Assembly (NCBI GenBank): GCA_016219645.1
Contig: JACRLR010000007.1
Coordinates: 62,001-126,000, forward strand
Reading direction: 5' to 3'
Source: Nitrospirota bacterium
Lineage (GTDB): Bacteria > Nitrospirota > Nitrospiria > Nitrospirales > Nitrospiraceae
DNA length: 64,000 nucleotides
The notes under the pieces were generated by a model. That model was not told the origin of the DNA, made no database searches, and worked only from the letters and a program-made list of their open reading frames with translations. This document shows positions 25,471 through 34,383 of this stretch, piece after piece. How positions within the stretch are numbered: position 1 is the first letter of the stretch; every line of letters starts with the position of its first letter. The position numbers and the translations under genes are program-made.

Positions 25471-26592
25471 TCATCTTGCCAATACCTCACCATAGAGCTG
25501 TTCCAGATTCACAATGGATGCTTCGAGACTAAATCGCTCCCGCGCACGAGCCTTTCCACAGAGCCCCATGTGTTCTCGCCTGGCCCGGTCCTTTAAGAGT
25601 GTCACCACAGCTGCGGCCAATGACTCGGCATCTCCCGGAGGAACAAGCAACCCAGTTTCTCCCTGCGCCACGACTTCGGGAAGCCCTCCTGTGGTAGTCG
25701 CAACCACAGCCTTTCCCATCGCCATTGCTTCGACCACCGCAATTCCAAACCCCTCCATGAGTGCCGGGTGCACATACAGATCGAGACAGGCCAGGAACGG
25801 TTGAACCGGGTCCTGAAAACCGACAATGTGCACACGGTCGATAATTTTCAATTCCTGTGCGAGTCGCTTTAATTGATCAGCATAGTTATGGTCGTCACTC
25901 CCAACTATCACATAGTGCACCGTCGGTACCGCACAGGCGATCGCCGGAAGAGCCCGAAGCATGACCTCATAGCCTTTTCGTGGGAACAAATTGGCAACAG
26001 TACCTAAGAGGAAGGCTCCGTTCGGAATCCCGATCTTCTGCCTCACCGCCCCGTCATCATGCGCAACCTGTGCCTGGGACATATCAATACCGCTGTAGAG
26101 GGTTCGGACCCGGCCCGCCATTACCCCACCGGTAATCAACGACTGTTCAATTTGGCGAGAGATCGCAATAACAGCATCGACCCTATCGAGTTCATAGCGT
26201 CCCACCTTGGGCGGCTCAATCTCCTGTCTCACATGGGCAACGATCGGCACGGGCTTACCTGCACAACGAGCGACAGCCCTCACAATATGGGGCACCCACC
26301 AGATGTCGTTCACATGAACCGCGGCCGGGTCGATTTGCGTGACAAGAGTACTCAGCTCCCTGATCGCCGATTGTCGCTGAATAACTGCGAGAGGTTTTCT
26401 CCAGGGTGGGAAGGTGAGTGCATGAGTGGGAACTCCGATTGCATCAAGCCGATCTCGGAATGGGCCAGACCCTGGGCAGACCACGTGAGATTCCCACTTG
26501 CGACGATCCAGGGCCATCAGCAGTGCGATGAGATCCCGCTCCGCCCCTCCGATGGCTTCAATCCCATGCACATACAGAATTCGCGTGCCCAC
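25471..26592 (-). CDS. Family 4 glycosyltransferase
   Basis: The frame opens at 26739, but I start at the GTG 26590-26592, which overlaps the upstream stop by one base (TAGTG); from there the protein begins with the true domain, GTRILYVHGIEAIGGAERD (GT4 glycine loop). AVIAISRQIEQSLITGG, RTLYSGIDMSQAQ, LLGTVANLFPRKGYEVMLRA and PALMEGFGIAVVEAMAMG (EX7E) complete a normal GT4 enzyme of 373 residues. It probably adds a core or O-antigen sugar. A 9-base repeat array lies just before its stop. Confidence 0.87.
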   Translation of the reverse strand: MGTRILYVHGIEAIGGAERDLIALLMALDRRKWESHVVCPGSGPFRDRLDAIGVPTHALTFPPWRKPLAVIQRQSAIRELSTLVTQIDPAAVHVNDIWWVPHIVRAVARCAGKPVPIVAHVRQEIEPPKVGRYELDRVDAVIAISRQIEQSLITGGVMAGRVRTLYSGIDMSQAQVAHDDGAVRQKIGIPNGAFLLGTVANLFPRKGYEVMLRALPAIACAVPTVHYVIVGSDDHNYADQLKRLAQELKIIDRVHIVGFQDPVQPFLACLDLYVHPALMEGFGIAVVEAMAMGKAVVATTTGGLPEVVAQGETGLLVPPGDAESLAAAVVTLLKDRARREHMGLCGKARARERFSLEASIVNLEQLYGEVLAR

Positions 26593-27371
26593 TACCTGGT
26601 GTCCGGGTGAGAGGCCGCCTGCCTGGTGGTATCCCACAACTTGGCATACTTCACAAAGGTGTACATGCTGGCAAACACAGAGATAATGAGCCCGCGCACT
26701 CCATCGCGAAATGCTTGCCTTTGGACATAGTACTTCCAAAAGGTAAACAGCGGACGTATTGTCAGATCACTCCATCGAACTGTCTTTTTCGTTTTCCCGC
26801 GCTCTCTCGCTGCCAATGTCGTAAAGTTATTGAACTTCTTGAAGTGGTCTTCGATCGTCCGTTCCGTGTAATGATCGAGCGCATGGGTCAGATCTCCATG
26901 CAGTCCCTCAAACACAAACCGGTTGTGCGGCTCGCTATCGTCTAACCGGCCGACGCCACGACGAAACAATCTCAGTTGATAATCCGGATACACCCCTCCC
27001 CACCGAATCCACTTCCCATAATAATAATTCTTTCTTGGAAGCGAATAGGCCACAGGCCCTGCCGGGGTGGAGGTCTCTAACACACGTTGGATCTCCACAC
27101 GGAGATCGTCACTGACACGTTCATCGGCATCCAGAATAAATACCCAGTCTGATGTGGCACGATCGATCGCGGAGTTTTTTTGTTCACCGAAACCATTCCA
27201 CTTGCGCTGAAAAACATGCGGTGTGAACTCCCGGCAAATCTCAACGGTCTTGTCGCTACTATAGGAATCGACTGCGATGATTTCATCCATCCATGCTACC
27301 GAAGCGAGCGCTTCGCGAATGTTTCGTTCTTCATTGAACACGACAATCGCGCAAGAAATCGTTTGAGGCAT
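26592..27371 (-). CDS. Family 2 glycosyltransferase, WaaE/KdtX-like
   Basis: The protein has 259 residues. TISCAIVVFNEERNIREAL, VDSYSSDKT, GFGEQKNSAI and FILDADERVSDDL (metal site DAD) are the standard WaaE set. YPDYQLRLFRRG and HYTERTIEDHFKKFN are the C-terminal blocks of LPS core beta-glucosyltransferases, and the last 50 residues include a hydrophobic segment (GVRGLIISVFASMYTFV) likely to hold it at the membrane. A paralogue with the same layout is encoded at 28427-29179. Confidence 0.87.
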   Translation of the reverse strand: MPQTISCAIVVFNEERNIREALASVAWMDEIIAVDSYSSDKTVEICREFTPHVFQRKWNGFGEQKNSAIDRATSDWVFILDADERVSDDLRVEIQRVLETSTPAGPVAYSLPRKNYYYGKWIRWGGVYPDYQLRLFRRGVGRLDDSEPHNRFVFEGLHGDLTHALDHYTERTIEDHFKKFNNFTTLAARERGKTKKTVRWSDLTIRPLFTFWKYYVQRQAFRDGVRGLIISVFASMYTFVKYAKLWDTTRQAASHPDTR

Positions 27372-27482
27372 ATCGGTTCCTTTAGGAAAATATTTTCACG
27401 GAACTTCCCAAGCCCACATTGTTCATGCCGTAGCGAATTGGCTGAACGTCTTCCAATAGAGAGACCCGGCCGCCCTCTCACC

Positions 27483-28328
27483 TTACCCGCGAAACCCGTG
27501 CCGAAGAACTTCCCGATAAAACTGGGGATTCAACCAGCGAGTGCGGCGGGCTGCCCAACGCCTAGATAAACGGAGACGCTCCGCCATCACCGCCGGGTGC
27601 GATCCGCTGAATTCCTTCAACATGGCATAGTCCTCAAACTGAAACCGCTCATGCGCAAGTCGTCTGGCTTCTTCAAACGGCAAACTATCCCCATGATGCT
27701 TCTGGGCCTGCTCTCGCTTCTTCTCCAACAACGTTTGAGGATCCTTCACCCATCCGTAATGGAACATCGTTGCGCCTAAATTGACCAGCCACTCTTTCGG
27801 GCCGCTTTGGAGGTACAGCCCGGTCGGTTTGAAGTGAAACCCGACCGCATCGCCGCAAGACTCCACTTCACCGTTGTGTCGAATGATCCGCACGGCTTTG
27901 TGATAGAACCATGGATTCGTCGACCTATAGTCCGCGATGAAATGCAGGTATCGGAACAAAAGCCCCTTCACCGCTGGGTTGCCGAGCTGGCGGCGCATCG
28001 CCTCCTGGATGACCGGCAAATCGTCTTCGTGCACGACCTCGTCTGCTTGAATGTAGAACGCCCAATCACCGGTACAGTATGACAACGCAATGTTGGTCTG
28101 TTGGGCGTAGATCAGTCCGTCCTTTCGCAGCGTCTCATCCCAAACCGACTCCACGATTTTGATTTTCGGGTCGCTGATCGAGCGAATCCGCTCAAGCGTG
28201 CCGTCTTCGCACCGGCCGACATTCACAATAAACTCGTCGACGATCGGCAGAATGGAACGAATCGACTCCACGACGGGATAGTCGTACTTCACCGCGTTCC
28301 GTACGAATGTAAATCCGCTGACTTTCAT
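27483..28328 (-). CDS. Glycosyltransferase family 2-like protein
   Basis: The 281 residues begin VSGFTFVRNAVKYDYPVVES, then VDEFIVNVGRCEDGTLERI and YIQADEVVHEDDL, a GT-A-like layout with QADE at the metal position. This pattern is found in a group of bacterial glycosyltransferases in LPS and capsule clusters. FHYGWVKDPQTLLEKKREQA in the C-terminal half is also recurrent there. Activity is untested as far as I know. It lies between two WaaE-like genes, with a 9-base repeat array just upstream of its start. Confidence 0.75.
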   Translation of the reverse strand: MKVSGFTFVRNAVKYDYPVVESIRSILPIVDEFIVNVGRCEDGTLERIRSISDPKIKIVESVWDETLRKDGLIYAQQTNIALSYCTGDWAFYIQADEVVHEDDLPVIQEAMRRQLGNPAVKGLLFRYLHFIADYRSTNPWFYHKAVRIIRHNGEVESCGDAVGFHFKPTGLYLQSGPKEWLVNLGATMFHYGWVKDPQTLLEKKREQAQKHHGDSLPFEEARRLAHERFQFEDYAMLKEFSGSHPAVMAERLRLSRRWAARRTRWLNPQFYREVLRHGFRG

Positions 28329-28338
28329 AGCTGCAAAC

Positions 28339-28428
28339 TGGTTTGTTTAGTTTGTTTGGTTTGTTTCGTTAGAACCCGGAGTAACCAAATAAACCAAACA
28401 AACAAAATAAACCAAATAAACCTGGTTC
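28339..28428. repeat. 9-base inverted array A5
   Basis: The arms GGTTTGTTTAGTTTGTTT and CCAAATAAACCAAACAAA flank AGAACCCGGAGT. It fills the gap between the glycosyltransferase gene start at 28328 and the WaaE-like gene stop at 28427. Confidence 0.9.
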
Positions 28429-29179
28429 ATGGTTTTGTGAGTTCCCATAGCTTCGCGTACTTCATGCAGGTGTAATAGCCATAGAGACCTGAGAGAATCA
28501 AGCCTGGCATGCCGTCGAGGAAACCTGCCCGCTGTACATACATCTTCACAAACGCGCCGAGCGGATGGGTGATGAGTTGGTGGGAGGAGAACTGCCGGCC
28601 CTGCTCCGCCATGCGCTTGGCCATCAGATTCGAGTAACGGTCCTGTTTCGCCACATAGTGGTCGATGCCTCGGAAGGGATACTGCAGCGCAGGACTCTTA
28701 AGATACCCGACCGGTCCGTCGCAGTCGAAACTCTCATGGACCAGTTCTTCGCGATACCGAAACTTTCCCTTTCGAAACAACTGCGGCTGCCGATAATCGG
28801 GATACCAGCCGCAATGTTTAATCCACCGGCCTAAGAAATAGTTTTTTCGTGGCACGAAGTAGGCATCCGCATCCGGTCCTCGCTCAAGAAGTTCCTGAAT
28901 CTCTTCACGTAGCTCCGGTGTCATCCTCTCATCGCTGTCGAGACTGAAAGCCCAATCATGGGTCGTGAGCGCGACTGCCTCGTTGCGCAATCGTCCGAAT
29001 CCATGAAAGTCAAGTTGGTACACCTTGTCAGTAAATTCCCGGCTGATCGCCGCGGTCCGATCGGTACTGTGCGAGTCCACGACGATCAATTCATCACCCC
29101 AACCTGCCACAGACTCAAGACAGGCCCGCATATTGGGCTCATCGTTGTAGGCAATCACGTAGACCGAGAGTTTAGGCAT
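28427..29179 (-). CDS. Family 2 glycosyltransferase, WaaE/KdtX-like
   Basis: The 250-residue enzyme has the same layout as the gene at 26.6-27.4k: LSVYVIAYNDEPNMRACL, VDSHSTDRTAAISREF, FGRLRNEAVAL, FSLDSDERMTPEL, YPDYRQPQLFRKG and a hydrophobic tail (GMPGLILSGLYGYYTCM). KYAKLWELTKP at its end matches KYAKLWDTT of the paralogue. It is probably an inner-core beta-glucosyl- or galactosyltransferase. Repeat arrays lie on both sides (28339-28428 and 29190-29310). Confidence 0.87.
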   Translation of the reverse strand: MPKLSVYVIAYNDEPNMRACLESVAGWGDELIVVDSHSTDRTAAISREFTDKVYQLDFHGFGRLRNEAVALTTHDWAFSLDSDERMTPELREEIQELLERGPDADAYFVPRKNYFLGRWIKHCGWYPDYRQPQLFRKGKFRYREELVHESFDCDGPVGYLKSPALQYPFRGIDHYVAKQDRYSNLMAKRMAEQGRQFSSHQLITHPLGAFVKMYVQRAGFLDGMPGLILSGLYGYYTCMKYAKLWELTKP

Positions 29180-29189
29180 GAACGCCCCT

Positions 29190-29310
29190 CTGGTTTATTT
29201 GGTTCATTTGGTTCATTTGGTTCATTTTGTCTATTTGGTTTATTTTGTTATTTGGTTGGGCTGATTTCATGGTCGACAAGATGAACGAAACAAACCAAAT
29301 AAACCAGATA
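29190..29310. repeat. 9-base inverted array A6
   Basis: The long left arm has seven TTTGG-like units; the shorter right arm (CGAAACAAACCAAATAAA) follows a 30-base centre. It fills the gap between the WaaE-like and heptosyltransferase genes. Confidence 0.9.
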
Positions 29311-29321
29311 ACGATCTGCGC

Positions 29322-30341
29322 TTAGACATGGACTACTTTCAACGGCGAAGGTGCTCCAACTACCTGGAGCACATGTTGTGCAACCGTGTCCACCGTCAGC
29401 CGGTCGAGGCAGTCCCAATAGGGGCAGGCCTCGTAAATACATTTTTCGCACGTCGGCACTTCAGGGCGGAGGACCACCCCTTTGCCAAGCGGCTGCCAAC
29501 GAGTCGGAAGGTTGTTCCGTCTTGGATCGAAGAGACTGACATTCGGCACTGAGAAGGCTGCGGCAATATGCGCCGGACCAGTGGCTCCTGAGACCACCGC
29601 GTGACTCTCCGCAATCACAGCCATCAACTCGCGCACCGACAACTGCCCCATGAGATTCAGAACCGGTGCAGGAAGCGGCGCGGCAGTGGGCGTTTGCTGC
29701 TTGAACATGTCTGCTTCTGCCTGACTTCCGGTCAGCACGACCCCCACTCCTTTCCGATGTAACTCTTGCGCGAGTGAGTGATAATGTTCAACGCGCCAGC
29801 GCCGAGCGGCGAACCCGCCTGGATGGAGGACGACTCTGGGTGTCAGTATGCTACGCAACCGTTCCTGTCCGCGTACTCGTTCCGCCTCAGTTATCACAAG
29901 ACTCGGTGGCGACACGGTGCCTGGTTGCAATCCCAGCCCGGCGAGCATGCCGACATTATAGGCGGTTTCATGTTTGGAAAAATCTTTCCGATGTTCATAG
30001 ACCCGGCGATTCGCCAACAGACTATACCAGCGGTAGCCTGTCGCCACTCGAATCGGTACTCGGGCCAGGAACGCCGCCCACATCAGCCGTTTGAACGGCT
30101 TGAGAAACACTACGGCGTCGACAGCCCGGCGAAACAAGGATGTCAGCTCGCCCAGGGATTCCCGGCCCGTGACTGTCCTGACCTCGTCGAGATCCGGATG
30201 GTGAGCCAGAAGCGGGGCTGCATACTCGCTGGACAGGAAGGCAATGCGCGCTTCCGGCAGGAGGCGGCGGAGCGCGGAGGCGACCGGAAGACAGAGGATC
30301 TCATCGCCGATCCCATCAGGGCGGACTAAAAGGACATTCAT
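29322..30341 (-). CDS. Family 9 glycosyltransferase (heptosyltransferase)
   Basis: The 339-residue protein opens MNVLLVRPDGIGDEILCLPV, followed by RVVLHPGGFAARRWRVEHYH and VVSGATGPAHIAAAFSVPNV, the GT9 donor-binding motif. The tail TCEKCIYEACPYWDC has the cysteine cluster of this family. It probably adds heptose or hexose to the inner core. Its start overlaps the stop of the WaaC-like gene upstream by four bases (translational coupling). Confidence 0.87.
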   Translation of the reverse strand: MNVLLVRPDGIGDEILCLPVASALRRLLPEARIAFLSSEYAAPLLAHHPDLDEVRTVTGRESLGELTSLFRRAVDAVVFLKPFKRLMWAAFLARVPIRVATGYRWYSLLANRRVYEHRKDFSKHETAYNVGMLAGLGLQPGTVSPPSLVITEAERVRGQERLRSILTPRVVLHPGGFAARRWRVEHYHSLAQELHRKGVGVVLTGSQAEADMFKQQTPTAAPLPAPVLNLMGQLSVRELMAVIAESHAVVSGATGPAHIAAAFSVPNVSLFDPRRNNLPTRWQPLGKGVVLRPEVPTCEKCIYEACPYWDCLDRLTVDTVAQHVLQVVGAPSPLKVVHV

Positions 30342-31372
30342 CGAGGAACCATACGAAGGGGCCTCTGCGCTCGGGCCGCCGCCAGGACCTGGTCAGGCAA
30401 CACCAGTTTCAAACACTCCAAGGGCAGCGTATTGTGGCAGGTCCGACTGAAACAGGGGCTGCAGGGGACCTTCCCGGTCAGGACCTCATGACCGACTCCA
30501 TAGGGGCCCGTTCGCACCGCGCTTGTCGGCCCGAAGAGAGCCACGACCGGCGTACCGACCGCCGCTGCGATATGCATCGGACCTGAATCGTTCGTGATCA
30601 GCATCGACGCCTTGCTGAGGAGCGCCGGCAACAACCCTACTGTTGTGGCTCCGGTCAGATCGATGGCAGAGGTTTTCATCATGGCGCTGACCGCGGCAAC
30701 GTCTGCTCGTTCCTTGCGACCACCGATCATCACCACTGCACGGGATTCTTCTTGTTGCAGCCGATCTGCAACTTCGGCGAATGATTCAACCGGCCACCGC
30801 TTGGTCGGCCACCTGGCAGAGACACCCATCGCCACCCAGCTTGTTCCAGGCGTGACGCCGGAGCGAGTTAAGAGGCGTTCGACCTCCTCATGGTCGGTTT
30901 GCGGAATACGGAAATGAAACTCCGGCGCCCCGGACTCCCCCGCTCCCACGGCCTTGGCCACCAGCAAATAGCGATCGACTGCGTGCATCTCCACTTGCGG
31001 AACCGGCACGCGTTTCGAATAGAACCAGGGACTCCCTTCTCGCCCATTGGCAAATCCTACAAGCAGAGGAGACCCGCTGAGCCGACCGATGGCGGCGCTT
31101 CGGAAGAGCCCCTGAAGATCCACGACGAGATCGAATCGCTCTGCACGCAGAGGGGACACCTGCGAAAGCCACCCGGCGGCTGTCGATTCCACAGGCCAGA
31201 CCCGATCCACCCCATCGATGCGTTCGACGAGGCTAGCCCATTCACGCTTGACGAGCCAGGTCAGTCGAGCCTTGGGATAGGCTCGGCGAATTGCCGCGCA
31301 GGTCGGCATCGCATGCACAATGTCGCCAAGAGAACTCGGCTTGATCAATAAGATATGGCGATAGTCTTCCAT
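30338..31372 (-). CDS. Lipopolysaccharide heptosyltransferase, WaaC-like
   Basis: The 344-residue GT9 enzyme shows HILLIKPSSLGDIVHAMPTC (the WaaC-type opening), VDLQGLFRSAAIGRLSG with the D-L-Q-G motif, SARWPTKRWPVESFAE and ITNDSGPMHIAAAVGTPVVA. CSPCFSRTC is the tail cysteine set. The opening and the DLQG block suggest the heptosyltransferase that adds the first L-glycero-D-manno-heptose to Kdo, but heptosyltransferase II-type specificity cannot be excluded. It is 60 bases from the waaF-gmhB gene, separated by a 7-base inverted array. Confidence 0.85.
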   Translation of the reverse strand: MEDYRHILLIKPSSLGDIVHAMPTCAAIRRAYPKARLTWLVKREWASLVERIDGVDRVWPVESTAAGWLSQVSPLRAERFDLVVDLQGLFRSAAIGRLSGSPLLVGFANGREGSPWFYSKRVPVPQVEMHAVDRYLLVAKAVGAGESGAPEFHFRIPQTDHEEVERLLTRSGVTPGTSWVAMGVSARWPTKRWPVESFAEVADRLQQEESRAVVMIGGRKERADVAAVSAMMKTSAIDLTGATTVGLLPALLSKASMLITNDSGPMHIAAAVGTPVVALFGPTSAVRTGPYGVGHEVLTGKVPCSPCFSRTCHNTLPLECLKLVLPDQVLAAARAQRPLRMVPR

Positions 31373-31375
31373 GAG

Positions 31376-31453
31376 CGTTATTCGTCAATCGTTAAACGTG
31401 AATTGTAAGACTGAGCCCCTTATTGTGACCGATTAGCGATTAACGATTAACGG
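31376..31453. repeat. 7-base inverted array at the waaF-gmhB stop
   Basis: Left units CGTTATT, CGTCAAT, CGTTAAA and right units ATTAGCG, ATTAACG, ATTAACG are inverted copies of one 7-base motif. The stop and the last five residues of the upstream fusion gene are inside it. Confidence 0.8.
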
Positions 31454-33148
31454 CGGACGTGTCGTCGCTGCATCGGCCAAGATCCAGTCAACTGCCTCGG
31501 CCATAGACTTCGCCACTGTATCGGGCATGACTTGCTCAGCCTGGAGTCTATCCAACGCCTGCTGGTCTACCGAGCCACTTGTAATAAGAATAGCCTTGGC
31601 GCCCACTCTTTGTGCCAATTGAACGTCGCGTGCGTGATCGCCGATCATATAGGAACGGCGGAGGTCGAGTTGCAACTCTGACACCGCCCGCTCGACCATT
31701 CCGGCATTCGGTTTGCGGCAGTGGCAACCATCGTTGGGATGGTGCGGGCAGAAATAGATGGCATCGAGCGCCGCCTGCTCCTGTTCCAAAAGACCTTGTA
31801 ATCTCGCATGAATCGCTTCCAGATCCTTGAGGGTAATCATTCCACGACCGACCGCGGATTGGTTCGTCACGACCACTAATCTCGCACCGGCCTGTTTCAA
31901 TCGCGCCAGGGCCGACGCAACCCCCGGCAATAACTTCAGATCAGCGGCGATTTTCAGATAGCCTGGATCGTAGTTCAATGTCCCGTCACGATCCAGAAAG
32001 ACGGTGACCCCGTCGAGGATGTTTGTTTGGTTGATCTGGTTTATTTGGTTGGTCGGAATTATTCGGTTCGAACCAAATGAACCAAACAAACCAGATGAGC
32101 CAGATAACCGTTCGGTCGCTGCGTCATACACCATGTCCACCGACACCCCTGTCATACACCGATGGTCGATGGGACATTCACGCAACAGGCAGGGCGCGCA
32201 ATCGACCGGCTGCCGCACAACTGCATGGGCGCCCCCAAAGGGTGACGTGGTGCGCCAATCGGTCGGGCCGAAGATGGCCACGACCGGCACCTGGAATGCA
32301 GCGGCGATGTGCATAGGGCCTGTATCGTTTGAGAGGAGCATGGCACAGCGTTTCACTGCCGCCATGAGTTCCCGGATCGTCGTTGATCCGGACAAGACCA
32401 GCGATCGGGACGACAGACGGGCGGCAATCTCCTGGCCTAAACGCTCTTCCCCCTTGGCTCCAAAAATAACCACGCTGACCTGTTGATCTCGCGATTCGCG
32501 AACTGTGCGGCACAGTCGCTCCGCCACTTCGGCAAACCGATCGGGCAACCAGCGTTTGGCCCCGCCATACGTCGACCCGGGGTTGATGCCCACGACGACA
32601 TCCGATGCGGTCAATCCACCCTGGGCGAATCGCCCGGCCATCGCCTGCTCCTCTGCCGGAAAGACGACGAGTTCCGGTGCAGTCGGAACCCCAGTGAGAC
32701 CCAGCGGCTTTAGGAGATCCCAATAATAATGGACTTGGTGGACGAGCGGACGGGGGTCAGGCGGGGCAACTGGATCGGACAGGAGTAAACTTCGTCCGTC
32801 TGTCGTATACCCATAGCGCCGAGGCACAGAAGCCAGGAAAGTCAGGAACGCCGCCTCGAATGCATTCTGAAACAGTATCGCAAGGTCGAAGCCTTTCCGC
32901 CGCAACTCCCCGGCCAATACCCACTTACCTGAGAGCCCCGTATGTCGTCCGTTACTCTCATAGGTCAGCACATGCGTCAATGCCGGATGGTCCTTAAACA
33001 AATCTGCCACACCCGGTTTCACCAACAATGAAATTTGAGCGTCGGGAAATAGTTTCTGCAATCCGCGGAGCGCCGGCTCGGACATCACCGCATCGCCAAG
33101 CCAATTAGGCCCACGCACAAGAATTCTCTTGATGGCGTCTTTATTCAC
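31433..33148 (-). CDS. Heptosyltransferase II fused to D,D-heptose 1,7-bisphosphate phosphatase
   Basis: This is a two-domain protein. The N-terminal ~345 residues are WaaF-type GT9 (KRILVRGPNWLGDAVMSEPA, GINPGSTYGGAKRWLPDRF, LLSNDTGPMHIAAAFQVPVV, CLLRECPIDHRC). The C-terminal ~175 residues are a HAD phosphatase of the GmhB type (VFLDRDGTLNYDPGYL, VVTNQSAVGRG, FCPHHPNDGCHCRKP with its zinc loop, MIGDHARDVQLAQRVG). A repeat-derived linker (LFGSFGS, TNQINQINQTN) joins them. I start at the GTG 33146-33148 beside a GGAGG; an upstream TTG at 33223 would add repeat-encoded residues. The last residues (LIVNR) and stop come from a 7-base array. The fusion joins heptose precursor synthesis to heptose transfer. 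Confidence 0.88.
   Translation of the reverse strand: MNKDAIKRILVRGPNWLGDAVMSEPALRGLQKLFPDAQISLLVKPGVADLFKDHPALTHVLTYESNGRHTGLSGKWVLAGELRRKGFDLAILFQNAFEAAFLTFLASVPRRYGYTTDGRSLLLSDPVAPPDPRPLVHQVHYYWDLLKPLGLTGVPTAPELVVFPAEEQAMAGRFAQGGLTASDVVVGINPGSTYGGAKRWLPDRFAEVAERLCRTVRESRDQQVSVVIFGAKGEERLGQEIAARLSSRSLVLSGSTTIRELMAAVKRCAMLLSNDTGPMHIAAAFQVPVVAIFGPTDWRTTSPFGGAHAVVRQPVDCAPCLLRECPIDHRCMTGVSVDMVYDAATERLSGSSGLFGSFGSNRIIPTNQINQINQTNILDGVTVFLDRDGTLNYDPGYLKIAADLKLLPGVASALARLKQAGARLVVVTNQSAVGRGMITLKDLEAIHARLQGLLEQEQAALDAIYFCPHHPNDGCHCRKPNAGMVERAVSELQLDLRRSYMIGDHARDVQLAQRVGAKAILITSGSVDQQALDRLQAEQVMPDTVAKSMAEAVDWILADAATTRPPLIVNR
32021..32109. repeat. 9-base inverted array A7 inside the waaF-gmhB gene
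   Basis: Arms GTTTGTTTGGTTGATCTG and CCAAATGAACCAAACAAA lie in frame. On the coding strand they read LFGSFGS and TNQINQINQTN, the linker between the two enzyme domains. Confidence 0.9.
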
Positions 33149-33170
33149 AACCCTCCGCAACCGAGAAGGT

Positions 33171-33263
33171 TCGTTTGGTTTATCTCGTTTGTTTAGTTTG
33201 TTTGGTGTCTTCGAACGAAACAAACCAAATGAACCAAATAAACTAAACAGACCAACTCAACCA
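33171..33263. repeat. 9-base inverted array A8
   Basis: Arms TCGTTTGGTTTATCTCGT and CAAACCAAATGAACCAAA fill the gap between lpxK and the waaF-gmhB start. An upstream TTG start within the array would add residues such as NKLNKRDKPNEP. Confidence 0.88.
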
Positions 33264-33280
33264 GTCATCTGGAGGATAGC

Positions 33281-33303
33281 CTTCAGCCTTCAGCCTTCAG
33301 CCT
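33281..33303. repeat. 7-base CTTCAGC array at the lpxK stop
   Basis: Three perfect CTTCAGC units contain the lpxK TGA stop and code its last residues KAEG. Confidence 0.85.
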
Positions 33304-34374
33304 CGCCTTTTCAGCTACCCCGAACACCAACCGTTTCAATCGCTCTTCCCCAACCGTCACCTGTGTCGTCAGTCGGACTGCCCACCAGTTATCTGTGTGT
33401 TGGAGCAACGCAGCCAACTTGCAGGCATCTTTCTCTGTCGTCACAACCAATTCAGCCTGAAGGTCTCTCGCTTTGGCACTCAGCCGCTCGACATCCTGAT
33501 TCGTATATGTGTGGTGATCCGCATAGACGACTTCATCGAGAACCTTGAGGCCTATTTGCTCAACGAGGGAATGAAACGACCCGGCATGGCCCACACCGCT
33601 ACAGAGCAGCGCGGTCTTTCCTTTGGACCAGGAGAGCGGCTGTAAGTCTCCTGTCTTCACCGATAGGAGACATTCCGGACGAAACACCACTTGGATCTGG
33701 TCCGGTATCGCATCGATCACTCCCTGTAACCTATGACCGATCTCAGCCACCTGAGCCGGCGCGTCGGCTCTCGTGACAACGATCGCCGTCGCACGCGCTG
33801 CTGCCTGTAGTGGCTCCCTGAGCCGACCAGCCGGCACCAGAGCGGCAAGCCCTTCCACGTCGGTCGCATCGACCAGTAGGAGATTCACGTCGCGGTAGAG
33901 TCCCAGATGCTGAAATCCATCGTCCAGCACCAGACAATCAACCGGAAATCGATGCAACACCCAGTCACCGAGCTGATAGCGATCCGCGCCGACCGCAACG
34001 ATGGCCTTGGGACAACGTTGCGCGATCAAGAATGGTTCATCGCCTGCCTCATTCGGACCAACCAGCAAGCGCTCCCCATCCGACACCAACAGACGTGGAT
34101 CTGTAGTGGTCCGTCGATAGCCCCGACTGAGAATCGCCACCCGTTTCCCCTGTGCCAGCAGCCACTCGGTCAGCGCGATCACCACCGGTGTTTTTCCCGT
34201 CCCACCCAGCGTGAGATTCCCGACGCTCAGCACAGGAACCGGCAGTCTTCGTTGAGCAAACCAACCCCAGTCGTACAGCAACCGCCGCAGCCGCACGACC
34301 ACCCCATAAGGGATTGCGGCCCATATCAACCACCACTTGACGGTTGTTCCAGGATTCAACACTCTTCGTACCAA
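33283..34374 (-). CDS. lpxK: Tetraacyldisaccharide 4'-kinase
   Basis: The 363-residue inner-membrane kinase phosphorylates the 4' position of the lipid A disaccharide. The N-terminal helix region (WWLIWAAIPYGVVVRLRRLL) is followed by PVLSVGNLTLGGTGKTPVV, the LpxK P-loop, and then ILSRGYRR. GDEPFLIAQRCPKAIVAVG and VLDDGFQHLGLYRDVNLLL are family blocks. The last residues (LKAEG) and stop are made by a CTTCAGC/GGCTGAA 7-base array (33281-33303), so the native C-terminus may have been replaced. The start is a TTG; a GTG five codons in is an alternative. Confidence 0.92.
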   Translation of the reverse strand: MVRRVLNPGTTVKWWLIWAAIPYGVVVRLRRLLYDWGWFAQRRLPVPVLSVGNLTLGGTGKTPVVIALTEWLLAQGKRVAILSRGYRRTTTDPRLLVSDGERLLVGPNEAGDEPFLIAQRCPKAIVAVGADRYQLGDWVLHRFPVDCLVLDDGFQHLGLYRDVNLLLVDATDVEGLAALVPAGRLREPLQAAARATAIVVTRADAPAQVAEIGHRLQGVIDAIPDQIQVVFRPECLLSVKTGDLQPLSWSKGKTALLCSGVGHAGSFHSLVEQIGLKVLDEVVYADHHTYTNQDVERLSAKARDLQAELVVTTEKDACKLAALLQHTDNWWAVRLTTQVTVGEERLKRLVFGVAEKARLKAEG

Positions 34375-34383
34375 CTCAGGGAT

